From DASRAU01 sp035638075 (GTDB taxonomy: Bacteria; Acidobacteriota; Polarisedimenticolia; Gp22-AA2), in NCBI GenBank assembly GCA_035638075.1, contig DASRAU010000020.1, positions 1-32,528 on the forward strand: a stretch of 32,528 bases of DNA, read 5' to 3'. Positions within the stretch are counted from its first letter, which is position 1. Each line of letters begins with the position of its first letter. The notes under the pieces were generated by a model. The model worked only from the letters and a program-made list of their open reading frames with translations, made no database searches and was not told the DNA's origin. Positions 17,949 through 30,179 of the stretch are shown piece after piece. A program made the position numbers and the translations under genes.

Positions 17949-19400
17949 ATGACGCTCTGGGATCGGATTTTGGATTCGCTGCAGAACAAGATGAACGCGC
18001 AGTCGTTCAACACCTGGCTGCGCCCCACGCACCAGCTGTCCTTCGGCGACGGGATGCTCCAGGTCGAAGTGCCGAGCAGCCTCTTCGTCGAGTGGATCGA
18101 TCGCAACTACCGCCCTCTCATCCAGGAGAGCGCGTGCGAGTGCGATGCTCCGGGGCTGACGGTGCACTTCACCAGCCGTGACCTGCCGCCGGCGCCGCGC
18201 GCCGCGACACCGGCACGCGACGGGATCATGAACCGCGTGCTCGGGGCGCGCCGCCACGCGGCGCCTGGCGACGGCCTTCCCGGGGTCCGTCCGCTCCAGA
18301 CGATGTCGGACGGACCGCCTGCGACCGTTCCGGCCCACGCCCGGACACCGGCCCCGACGCCGGCGCCCAGCGCCTCGCTCCCCGGCAGCGGACTGACCCC
18401 GCGCTACACCTTCGACACCTTCGTCGTCTCCTCGTGCAACCAGTTCGCGCACGCGGCGGCGCTGGCAGTCGCCGACCAGCCGTCGGGCGCCTACAACCCG
18501 CTCTTCATCTACGGGGGCGTGGGTCTCGGCAAGACGCACCTGATGCACGCGGTCGGGAACCGCATCGTCCGCTCCCTCCCGGGGCTGCGGATGCTCTACA
18601 TCAGCGCCGAGACGTTCATGACCGAGCTCATCAACTCGATCCGCTACGAGAAGACCATCGACTTCAAGGAGCGGTACCGCGGCGTGGACGTCCTGCTCAT
18701 CGACGACATCCAGTTCCTGGCGGGCAAGGAGCGGACCCAGGAGGAGTTCTTCCACACCTTCAACGCCCTCTACGAGTCGCAGAAGCAGATCATCATCACC
18801 AGCGACTGCCCGCCGCGCGACATCCCGACCCTCGAGGAGCGGTTGCGCTCGCGGTTCGAATGGGGGCTCATCGCCGACATCCAGCCCCCGGACCTCGAAA
18901 CCAAGGTCGCCATCCTGCGCAAGAAGGCGGAAGCCGAGCACATCAACCTGCCCGAGGACGTCTCGCTGTTCATCGCCAGCCGCGTCCGTTCGAACATCCG
19001 CGAGCTGGAGGGGTCGCTCATCCGGCTCGTCGCCTTCGCCGCGATGTCCGGACGCGCCATCGATCTCGACATGGCCCGCGAGACGCTCCGGGACCTCATC
19101 GACGACCGCGGCCGCGGCGTCGGGGTCGAGGCCATCCAGAAGGCGATCGCCGCGCACTATGGCATCAAGCTGACCGAGTTGAAGTCGCGCAACAACTCGA
19201 AGCACATCTCCTTCCCGCGCCAGGTCGCCATGTACGTCTGCAAGCAGCTGACCGACAAGTCGCTGCCGGCGCTCGGAGATCTCTTCGGCGGCAAACACCA
19301 CACGACCGTCATCCACGCGATCCGCAAGATCGAGGGGATGCGCTCGAAGGATCGCGACTTCGATCAGCTCATCGCCGGCTTCCTCGAGTCGCTGAAGTGA
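17949..19400 (+). CDS. dnaA: Chromosomal replication initiator DnaA, 483 aa
   Basis: DnaA binds boxes at the origin, melts the DNA and loads the replicative helicase. Domain I is at 1-77 (LWDRILDSLQNKMNAQSFNT), with a Pro/Ala-rich domain II linker at about 78-150. The AAA+ domain has Walker A GGVGLGKTH at about 189 and Walker B LLIDDIQFLAGKERTQEEFF. Domain IV carries the box-binding signature GGKHHTTVIHAIRKI near the C-terminus. I chose the ATG at 17949. The frame is open 42 codons upstream, but that part covers the DnaA boxes and is not DnaA-like. The ribosome site (GAGGG, close to the ATG) is modest. No convincing promoter could be assigned. Confidence 0.97.
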   Translation: MTLWDRILDSLQNKMNAQSFNTWLRPTHQLSFGDGMLQVEVPSSLFVEWIDRNYRPLIQESACECDAPGLTVHFTSRDLPPAPRAATPARDGIMNRVLGARRHAAPGDGLPGVRPLQTMSDGPPATVPAHARTPAPTPAPSASLPGSGLTPRYTFDTFVVSSCNQFAHAAALAVADQPSGAYNPLFIYGGVGLGKTHLMHAVGNRIVRSLPGLRMLYISAETFMTELINSIRYEKTIDFKERYRGVDVLLIDDIQFLAGKERTQEEFFHTFNALYESQKQIIITSDCPPRDIPTLEERLRSRFEWGLIADIQPPDLETKVAILRKKAEAEHINLPEDVSLFIASRVRSNIRELEGSLIRLVAFAAMSGRAIDLDMARETLRDLIDDRGRGVGVEAIQKAIAAHYGIKLTELKSRNNSKHISFPRQVAMYVCKQLTDKSLPALGDLFGGKHHTTVIHAIRKIEGMRSKDRDFDQLIAGFLESLK

Positions 19401-19527
19401 ACCGGCCCGCCGACCGCCGTGCACAGGCCTGCGTGGATGGATCGTGGGCGGCCTGTGGGCAGACCGTGGCGACGCACCGGTCCACAGCATCCAGGTCGCC
19501 CCTCCACAGGGTGCCCGTGCAGGGCAA

Positions 19528-19548
19528 CCCCGCGCCTCGCGGGGTTTT
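19528..19548 (+). terminator. Intrinsic terminator after dnaA
   Basis: A 7-bp stem CCCCGCG / CGCGGGG with loop CCT is followed directly by TTTT. It lies 127 bases beyond the dnaA stop and before the dnaN promoter candidate. Confidence 0.6.
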
Positions 19549-19566
19549 CAGCGCCGGCCCAGAGAT

Positions 19567-19592
19567 TTCACAGGCCCATCCTCTGCTACAAT
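19567..19592 (+). promoter_or_regulatory. Possible dnaN promoter
   Basis: The -10 candidate TACAAT (19587-19592) is good. The best -35 is TTCACA at 19567-19572, with a spacer of only 14 bases, so this is tentative. Confidence 0.4.
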
Positions 19593-19644
19593 CCCTTCAC
19601 GCGTTCACTCTCACCGAGAGCCGATCGTTGTCGCTGGAGGCCTC

Positions 19645-20757
19645 ATGGATTTCGTAATCAGCAAGGACAGCCTGCTGCGGGAGCTGCAGTCGATGCAGGG
19701 CGTGGTCGAGAAGAAGTCGACCATTCCGATCCTCTCGAACATCGTGCTCGACGCCCGCAAGGGACGGGTGGAGCTGCTGGCAACCGACCTCGAGGTGGCC
19801 ATCCGGACCACCTGCGACGCCGACGTCAAGACCGAAGGGGACGCCACCATCTCGGCGCGTCGGCTCTTCGACATCGTGCGGCTCCTTCCCGACGCCGACG
19901 TTCGGCTGCGGGTGGACGACGGCAAGTGGGTCACCATCACCTGCCAGAAGGCCCGCTTCCGGGTGGTCGGTCTGCCCAAGGAGGACTTCCCCGAGGTCAA
20001 GCAGTTCGACTTCGCCAAGGGTGTCCCGATGGAGCGGGAGCTCCTGCTCGACCTGATCAATAAGGTCGGGTTCGCGATTTCGACCGATGAAGGGCGTTAC
20101 CAGATTTCCGGGGCCCTCACGATCCTGAGCAAGAAGGACGTGACCATGGTCGCGACTGACAGCCATCGGCTGGCGATGGCCCGTGGACGCCTCGAAAAAG
20201 GCAGCATCGACCAGAAAATCGAGATGATCCTGCCCCGGAAGATTCTCAACGAGCTGACCCGCATCGGTGAAGGGGAAAAAGAGGTCCTGTTCGGCTGCAA
20301 GGACAACCAGGCCTTCTTCAAGGTGGGCCGGACGATCCTGTCGGCCAATCTCCTGGCCGGGAAATTCCCGGACTACGAGCAGGTCATCCCGGAAGGAAAC
20401 GACAAGCTCGTGAAGGTGGACTGCGCCCCCTTCGGCGACGTCATCCGCCGCGTGTCACTCCTTTCGGGCGAGCGCTCGAGGGCGATCAAGCTGTCCGTGA
20501 CCAAGGGGACGGTCGAGGTTTCTTCGAGCAACCCCGAGGTCGGCGAGGCGTCCGAGACGGTCGATGTGGACTACTCCGGCGCTGAAGTCGAGATTGGATT
20601 CAACTCACGCTACCTGCTGGACTTCTTCCAGGCCTACGGCAATGGGCAGGTGATCCTGGCCCTCAAGGACGACGCCACCCAGGGACTTCTGCGTCCCGTG
20701 GGGCTGGAGGCGGGAAAGGACTACAGGTACGTCGTGATGCCGATGCGTATCTCCTAG
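19645..20757 (+). CDS. dnaN: DNA polymerase III beta sliding clamp, 370 aa
   Basis: The clamp encircles DNA and tethers the replicative polymerase. The start MDFVISKDSLLRELQSMQGV and the segment EKKSTIPILSNIVLDA are typical, and the protein ends YVVMPMRIS like other clamps. Three similar domains fill the normal length. The ATG at 19645 has GGAGG five to six bases upstream. The frame is open 67 codons further upstream through the terminator, but that part is not clamp-like. Confidence 0.97.
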   Translation: MDFVISKDSLLRELQSMQGVVEKKSTIPILSNIVLDARKGRVELLATDLEVAIRTTCDADVKTEGDATISARRLFDIVRLLPDADVRLRVDDGKWVTITCQKARFRVVGLPKEDFPEVKQFDFAKGVPMERELLLDLINKVGFAISTDEGRYQISGALTILSKKDVTMVATDSHRLAMARGRLEKGSIDQKIEMILPRKILNELTRIGEGEKEVLFGCKDNQAFFKVGRTILSANLLAGKFPDYEQVIPEGNDKLVKVDCAPFGDVIRRVSLLSGERSRAIKLSVTKGTVEVSSSNPEVGEASETVDVDYSGAEVEIGFNSRYLLDFFQAYGNGQVILALKDDATQGLLRPVGLEAGKDYRYVVMPMRIS

Positions 20758-20847
20758 AAAAGCATAGATTTAAAGAGACAGGTTCCACCGGCGACCTCTA
20801 TCATCTTATATACCGCTCGGCTGAGGCCGAAACAGACCCCGGAATCG

Positions 20848-20877
20848 TTGCTCCCCCCCTCGGCCGTGTGCTAAAAT
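20848..20877 (+). promoter_or_regulatory. Probable gyrB promoter
   Basis: TTGCTC (20848-20853), an 18-base spacer and TAAAAT (20872-20877) form a fair sigma-70 promoter. It predicts a transcript start near 20884 and a leader of about 137 bases. Confidence 0.55.
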
Positions 20878-20883
20878 CCGCCT

Positions 20884-21005
20884 CGTTCGCGGGACCTGTT
20901 TTCCCGAACGAAATGGCGGAAAAATAAAGACTTTCCGCCTCGTCAGCCCCCGCAAGCGACGTCACGAAAACCTCGCACGACACTGGACCGCGATCCAAAT
21001 CGCGG
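20884..21005 (+). promoter_or_regulatory. Structured gyrB 5' leader with three stem-loops
   Basis: Stem 1 is CGTTCG(C)GGG with CCCGAACG (20884-20893 / 20903-20910, one bulge). Stem 2 is a perfect 8-bp GGCGGAAA / TTTCCGCC (20915-20922 / 20932-20939). Stem 3 is a perfect 7-bp CCGCGAT / ATCGCGG (20988-20994 / 20999-21005) with a 4-base loop, ending just before the GGGAG ribosome site. No known riboswitch class is recognised. Confidence 0.55.
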
Positions 21006-21020
21006 CCGGGAGAGAATCGG

Positions 21021-23438
<2,418 letters not shown>

Positions 23439-25996
23439 ATGGACGAGACCACCCGCAACGAGATCGGATCGCTGACCCCGATCACGCTCGAAGACGAGAT
23501 GCGCCGATCGTATCTCGACTATGCCATGAGCGTGATCGTCGGGCGGGCACTCCCCGACGTGCGCGACGGCTTCAAGCCGGTGCACCGCCGCGTGCTGTAC
23601 GCCATGCACGAAGCGGGGAACACCCACGACAAGCCTTACAAGAAGGCGGCCCGCATCGTCGGCGACGTGATGGGGAAGTACCACCCGCACGGCGACACCG
23701 CCATCTATGACACGGTGGTGCGGCTGGCGCAGGACTTCTCGATGCGCTACCCGATCGTCGACGGCCAGGGGAACTTCGGCTCGATCGATGGCGACGCGCC
23801 GGCCGCGATGCGCTACACCGAGGTGCGCATGGCCCGGCTGGCGCACGAGATGCTGGCCGACATCGAGAGGGACACCGTCGACTTCGGGCCCAACTACGAC
23901 GGCCAGCTGCAGGAGCCTCTGGTCCTTCCGAGCCGTCTTCCGAACCTGCTGGTGAACGGCTCCTCGGGCATCGCCGTCGGCATGGCGACCAACATCCCGC
24001 CCCACAACCTCGGGGAGATCTGCGACGCCCTGGTGGCCCAGATCGAAGACCCCGACATCACCATCGCCGGGCTGATGGAGCACGTGAAGGGGCCTGACTT
24101 CCCGACCTCCGGGTACCTGATGGGCATGGAGGGCATCCGGCAGGCCTACACCACCGGCCGCGGCAGCCTCATCATGCGGGCCCGGGCCACGGTCGAAGAG
24201 GGCGGAAAGCGCGGCCGTGACCGCATCGTCATCACCGAGATCCCCTACCAGGTCAACAAGACGCGCCTCATCGAGCAGATCGCCGCGCTCGTCAACGACA
24301 AGCGGGTCGAGGGGATCACCGACATCCGCGACGAGAGCGACCGGGACGGCATCCGCGTCGTCTGCGATCTCCGCCGGGACGCGGTGCCGCGCGTCATCCT
24401 GAACCAGCTGTACAAGCACACGCAGATGCAGGAGTCGTTCGGGGCGATCTTCCTGGCCATCGTCAACAACCGGCCGGCGGTCCTGAACCTCAAGCAGATG
24501 CTCCAGCACTTCATCGAGCACCGCCGCGAGGTGATCGTCCGCCGCACCCAGTTCGACCTCGGGCGCGCCGAGGAGCGGGCCCACATCCTCGAGGGGCTCA
24601 AGATCGCGCTCGACAACCTCGACGAGATGGTCGCCCTCATCCGCCAGGCGCGCACTCCGGACGAGGCGCGCCAGGCGATGCGCCTGCGGTTCCGGCTGTC
24701 CGAGGTGCAGGCCACGTCCATCCTCGAGATGCGCCTGCAGCGCCTGACCGGGCTCGAGCGCCAGAAGATCGTCGACGAGTACACCGAGACCCTCAAGGAG
24801 ATCGCCCGCCTGCGCGAGATCCTGGCGAACGAGCGCCTGGTGTACGGCCTGATGACCGAGGAGCTCAAGGAGATCAAGAAGGCCTACGGCGACGCGCGGC
24901 GCACGGAGATCATGCCCGCCCCCGGCGAGATCGCGGTCGAGGACCTGATCGTCGAAGAGGAGATGGTCATCACCGTCTCCCACGCCGGCTACATGAAGCG
25001 CAACCCCCTGACGCTCTACCGCAGCCAGCGGCGCGGCGGCAAGGGACGCACCGGCATGACGACGCGCGAGGAGGATTTCGTCGAGCACCTGTTCGTCGCC
25101 TCGACGCACGCCTCCATCCTCATCTTCACGACGAAAGGGCGCGTCCACTGGCTGAAGGTGCACGAGATTCCCCAGATCGGCGCCGCCGGCAAGGGGAAGA
25201 ACATCATCAACTTCGTCAACCTGACCTCCGAGGAGAAGGTGGCGGCGATGGTCGCCGTCAAGGACTTCGTCGAGGAAAGGACCGTCGTCTTCTGCACCCG
25301 CAAGGGCATCGTCAAGAAGACCCCGCTCGCCGCCTACGGCAATCCGCGCGCCGGGGGCATCATCGCCATCGGCATCGACGAGGGGGACGAGCTGCTGGCG
25401 GCGAATCTCCTCGACGGCAAGCAGGAGCTGTTCATGGCGACCTCCCAGGGGCAGTCGATCCGCTTCCCCGAGGAGGACGTGCGGCCGATGGGGCGCGGCG
25501 CCCACGGCGTCATCGGCATGCGCCTCGAAGGCGAGGACGCCATCGTCGAGATGGACGTCCTCAAGCCCGACGCCGGGACGATCCTCACCGTCACGGGGAA
25601 GGGCTACGCCAAGCGCACCGAGGTGGCCGAGTACCGGCTGCAGGGGCGCGGCGGCTCCGGGATCATCAACCTCAAGGTCACCGACAAGACCGGGCCGGTG
25701 GTGCAGGTCATGCAGGTGGCCGACCACGACCAGGTGATGGTCATCACCGCGTTCGGGAAGATCATCCGCACGCGGGTGCGCGACATCTCGCTCCTCGGCC
25801 GCCCGACCCAGGGCGTGCGCCTCATCCACCTCGAGGACGAAGACACCGTGGTGGCGGTGGCGCGCGTGGCCGAAGGCGACGACGAGTCCGAGACGGGCTC
25901 CGGCAACGGCGGCAACGGTCGGACGCCAGGCGACGAAGGCAGCCCGGGCGGCGGAGAGGCGGCCGGACCGCCTCCGGCCGGGCCGGAATCGTCGCA

Positions 25997-26000
<4 letters not shown>
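23439..26000 (+). CDS. gyrA: DNA gyrase subunit A, 853 aa
   Basis: GyrA is the cleavage and wrapping half of gyrase. The catalytic tyrosine is Tyr126 (AAMRYTEVRM). The quinolone-resistance region reads HPHGDTAIYDTVVRLAQ, giving Thr87 and Asp91 at the positions of E. coli Ser83 and Asp87; Thr here is a common natural variant. The GyrA box QRRGGKG is present in the C-terminal beta-pinwheel. The last 40 residues are a Gly/Glu/Pro-rich acidic tail. The ATG follows the gyrB stop with no gap. The stop overlaps the TTG of the carboxyltransferase gene. Confidence 0.97.
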
Positions 26001-27544
<1,544 letters not shown>

Positions 27545-27557
27545 AAAGGAACTCCGG

Positions 27558-29084
27558 TTGATTCGTCGCATCCTGATCGCCAACCGCGGGGAGATCGCCC
27601 TGCGCGTGGTGCGCGCCTGCCGCGACCTGGGGATCTCCCCGGTCGTGGCGCACTCGGACGTGGACCGCGACTCGCTGCCGGTGAGGCTCGCCGACGCGGG
27701 CGTGGCGATCGGTCCGGCGCCGGCGCGCAGCTCGTATCTCGATCGGCAGGCGGTGATCGCCGCCGCGAAGACGAGCGGCTGCGACGCGGTGCACCCCGGT
27801 TACGGTTTCCTGTCGGAGAACCCGGAGTTCGCGCAGGCGGTCGAGCGTGCGGGGCTCGTCTTCATCGGTCCTCCCGCCTCCGCGATGCACGCGGTCGGCG
27901 ACAAGGTCGAGGCGCGCCGCCTGATGTCGAAGGCCGGGGTGCCGATCATCCCCGGCCTCGAGGAGCGCTCCGCCGACGGCGAGGCGATCGCGGCGTTCGC
28001 CCGCCGCGCCGGGTATCCCATCCTGATCAAGGCGGCGGCCGGAGGCGGCGGCAAGGGCATGCGCGTCGTCCGCTCCGAAGCCGAGCTGCAGCCGGCCGTG
28101 CGCCTGGCGCGCTCCGAGGCGAAGGGCGCGTTCGGCGACGACGGCGTCTACGCGGAGAAGCTCCTCGAAGGGGTGCGGCACGTCGAGATCCAGGTGATCG
28201 CCGACGCCCACGGCAACGCCGTGCACCTGGGCGAGCGCGAGTGCTCGCTGCAGCGCCGGCACCAGAAGCTCGTGGAGGAGGCGCCGTCGCTGGCGGTGAC
28301 TCCCGATCTGCGGCGCCGCATGGGGGAGCTCGCGCTCCTCGCGGTGCGCGCCTCGGGCTACCGCAACGCCGGCACCGTCGAGTTCCTGCTCGATCGCGAA
28401 GGCAACCCCTGGTTCATGGAAGTCAACGCCCGGCTCCAGGTCGAGCACCCGGTCACGGAGCTCGTCACCGGCATCGACCTGGTGCGGGCGCAGATCGAAG
28501 TCGCCTCCGGGCGGCCGCTGTCGTTCCGCCAGGAGGACATCAGCCCGTGCGGCTGGGCCATCGAGTGCCGCATCCTCGCGGAGGATCCGGCCTCCGGGTT
28601 CCATCCGTGTCCCGGGCGCGTCACGGCGCTGCGGCTCCCCGCCGGCCCCGGCGTGCGGGTGGACACCGCGCTGCAGGCGGGGGACGAGATCTCGCTGCAC
28701 TACGACGCCATGATTGCGAAGCTCCTCGCCTGGGGACGCGACCGGGACGAGGCCATCCGCCGCATGCGGCGGGCGCTCCTGGAGTTCCAGGTGGCCGGCA
28801 TCCGCACCACGATCCCGTTCCACGTCGAGCTGATGGGGCGCGAGGACTTCGCCGCCGGGCGGTTCGACATCGCGTGGGTGGACCGCACGCTGCCGGACCT
28901 CACTTCGAAGCTCGAAGCGGACGGCGACGGCGCGGTGGCGGCCGCCATCGCGGCGGCGCTCATGGCGTTCGAGCGATCGGGCGCCGGGGCGGCCGCAGGC
29001 CGTCCCGCGCCGGGGCTGAGCCCGTGGGCCGAAGCGGGCCGTCGCGCGCAGATGTCGGGCCGCCTTCCGAAGGGATGGGCCTGA
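27558..29084 (+). CDS. Biotin carboxylase subunit of acyl-CoA carboxylase, 508 aa
   Basis: It uses ATP and bicarbonate to carboxylate biotin on the carrier. The N-terminus IRRILIANRGEIALRVVRAC is invariant in the family. The ATP-grasp loop AAAGGGGKGMRVVRSEAEL and the active-site stretches FMEVNARLQVEHPVTE and TGIDLVRAQIEVASGRPL are all present. At 508 residues it is longer than E. coli AccC (449) and closer to the carboxylase part of PccA-like proteins. The biotin domain is not attached but encoded by the next gene. It starts with TTG at 27558 with AAGGA eight bases upstream and is 13 bases from the carboxyltransferase. Confidence 0.93.
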   Translation: MIRRILIANRGEIALRVVRACRDLGISPVVAHSDVDRDSLPVRLADAGVAIGPAPARSSYLDRQAVIAAAKTSGCDAVHPGYGFLSENPEFAQAVERAGLVFIGPPASAMHAVGDKVEARRLMSKAGVPIIPGLEERSADGEAIAAFARRAGYPILIKAAAGGGGKGMRVVRSEAELQPAVRLARSEAKGAFGDDGVYAEKLLEGVRHVEIQVIADAHGNAVHLGERECSLQRRHQKLVEEAPSLAVTPDLRRRMGELALLAVRASGYRNAGTVEFLLDREGNPWFMEVNARLQVEHPVTELVTGIDLVRAQIEVASGRPLSFRQEDISPCGWAIECRILAEDPASGFHPCPGRVTALRLPAGPGVRVDTALQAGDEISLHYDAMIAKLLAWGRDRDEAIRRMRRALLEFQVAGIRTTIPFHVELMGREDFAAGRFDIAWVDRTLPDLTSKLEADGDGAVAAAIAAALMAFERSGAGAAAGRPAPGLSPWAEAGRRAQMSGRLPKGWA

Positions 29085-29611
29085 TGAAAGTCATCGCGCA
29101 GGCGGGCGCGCAGGAACTCGTCATCGAGGTCGCGCGCCGGTCGGGTCACACGGCCGTGAGCCTCGAAGGACGCGACAGCACGGTCGAGGTGTCGGGGAGA
29201 GGCTCGCTCCGCTCGGTGACGCTCGGCGGACGCACCCACGAAGCGGCGGTCTGGCCGGTCGCCGGATCCGACGGCGCGCGCGGCGTGCGCTCCTACGACG
29301 TGCTGGTCGCGGGACGGGTGGTGACGGTGCGGCTCGTCGATCCGCTGCGCCAGGGCAACGGACGCGCTGAAGAGGCGGCCACGGCCGAAGGGACGGTCGA
29401 GATCCGCGCCGTGATGCCGGGCAAGGTCACCACGGTCCTCAAGGCCGTCGGCGACGAGGTCGAGGCCGGCGCCGGGCTCCTGGTGATCGAGGCGATGAAG
29501 ATGGAAAACGAGATCCCGGCGCCGCGCAAAGGCACCGTCGCGTCGATCCTCAAGGCGCCGGGCGAGGCGGTCGAGGCGGGGGCGCTCCTCGTCGTGCTGG
29601 AGGCGCGATGA
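29084..29611 (+). CDS. Biotin carboxyl carrier protein of acyl-CoA carboxylase, 175 aa
   Basis: The C-terminal 70 residues are a biotinyl/lipoyl domain with the biotinylation motif EAMKMENE; the modified lysine is Lys139. The exposed strands AVMPGKVTTVLKAVGDEV and APRKGTVASILKAPGEAV flank it. The N-terminal 95 residues are beta-rich and fit the connecting region between carboxylase and carrier in PccA-like fusions. The ATG at 29084 overlaps the biotin carboxylase stop (TGATG); an in-frame ATG three codons earlier has no usable ribosome site. It completes a three-gene acyl-CoA carboxylase. Confidence 0.92.
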   Translation: MKVIAQAGAQELVIEVARRSGHTAVSLEGRDSTVEVSGRGSLRSVTLGGRTHEAAVWPVAGSDGARGVRSYDVLVAGRVVTVRLVDPLRQGNGRAEEAATAEGTVEIRAVMPGKVTTVLKAVGDEVEAGAGLLVIEAMKMENEIPAPRKGTVASILKAPGEAVEAGALLVVLEAR

Positions 29612-29676
29612 CGTCCGCGGCTTTCGTCGGCCCGAGGATCGTCGCGATCGCGGCCGGGCCCGTTCGCGCAGGAGAC

Positions 29677-29707
29677 AAAAAAAAGGCGGCGCCCGGAGGC
29701 GCCGCCT
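29677..29707 (-). terminator. Intrinsic terminator of the HU gene
   Basis: A perfect 10-bp stem (AGGCGGCGCC / GGCGCCGCCT) with a 4-base loop is followed on the minus strand by eight T. It lies 22 bases past the HU stop. On the plus strand it has no T-run, so it is directional. Confidence 0.92.
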
Positions 29708-29729
29708 CGTTCAGGACTTCCTCAGGTTC

Positions 29730-30002
29730 TCAGCGAATCGCCGCCGCCAGCTCCTTGCCGGGGCGGAAGCGCGCCACCTTGCGGGCCTTGATCTCGATCT
29801 GCTCTCCGGTCTGCGGGTTCCGTCCGACGCGCGCCTTGCGCTTCGAAACCGTGAACGTGCCGAAGCCGACGAGCGCGACGCGGTCCCCCTTCTTGAGGGC
29901 CTTCGTGACGCCGTCCACGAGAGAATCGAGGGCCTTGGCCGACGCCGTCTTGCTGATGCGCGCGTCCTTGGCGATCTTGTCGATGAGATCCGCTTTGTTC
30001 AT
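29730..30002 (-). CDS. HU family DNA-binding protein, 90 aa
   Basis: HU is an abundant small nucleoid protein that bends DNA. The whole sequence fits: MNKADLIDKIAKDARISKTA, then VALVGFGTFTVSKRKARVGR and NPQTGEQIEIKARKVARFRP GKE at the C-terminal arm. The proline of the intercalating loop is in RNPQTG. AGGAGG lies just before the ATG, a strong ribosome site. It is a single-gene unit with its own promoter and terminator, divergent from the glycerate kinase. Confidence 0.97.
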   Translation of the reverse strand: MNKADLIDKIAKDARISKTASAKALDSLVDGVTKALKKGDRVALVGFGTFTVSKRKARVGRNPQTGEQIEIKARKVARFRPGKELAAAIR

Positions 30003-30064
30003 CGAGCCACCTCCTCAGGGATTGGAATGTCTGCTGCCGGACCAGCTGAAAAGAGCGTGCCCGC

Positions 30065-30094
30065 CTTATAGCCCAGCCCCGCGAAGCGTGTCAA
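30065..30094 (-). promoter_or_regulatory. Sigma-70 promoter of the HU gene with an overlapping palindrome
   Basis: On the minus strand, the -35 TTGACA (30094-30089), an 18-base spacer and the -10 TATAAG (30070-30065) form a strong promoter. GCGTGT-CA-ACACGC (30086-30099) is an inverted repeat covering the -35 box and could be an operator. Confidence 0.82.
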
Positions 30095-30179
30095 CACGCG
30101 TCTCCCAAGGATTACGGAGGCGCCGTCGCCCGGAACGCCCGTCCAGAAACGCTTTGGGCGGCCTCCGCTGGAGTCGTTG

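Larger units (their letters stand above)
19401..19644 (+). other. dnaA-dnaN gap with weak DnaA-type sites
   Basis: This 244-base gap has several half-boxes: TGTGGGCAG at 19454-19462, CGGTCCACA at 19478-19486 and CCCTCCACA at 19500-19508. All are poor matches singly, but the clustering is notable. It also contains the dnaA terminator and a possible dnaN promoter. Confidence 0.4.
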
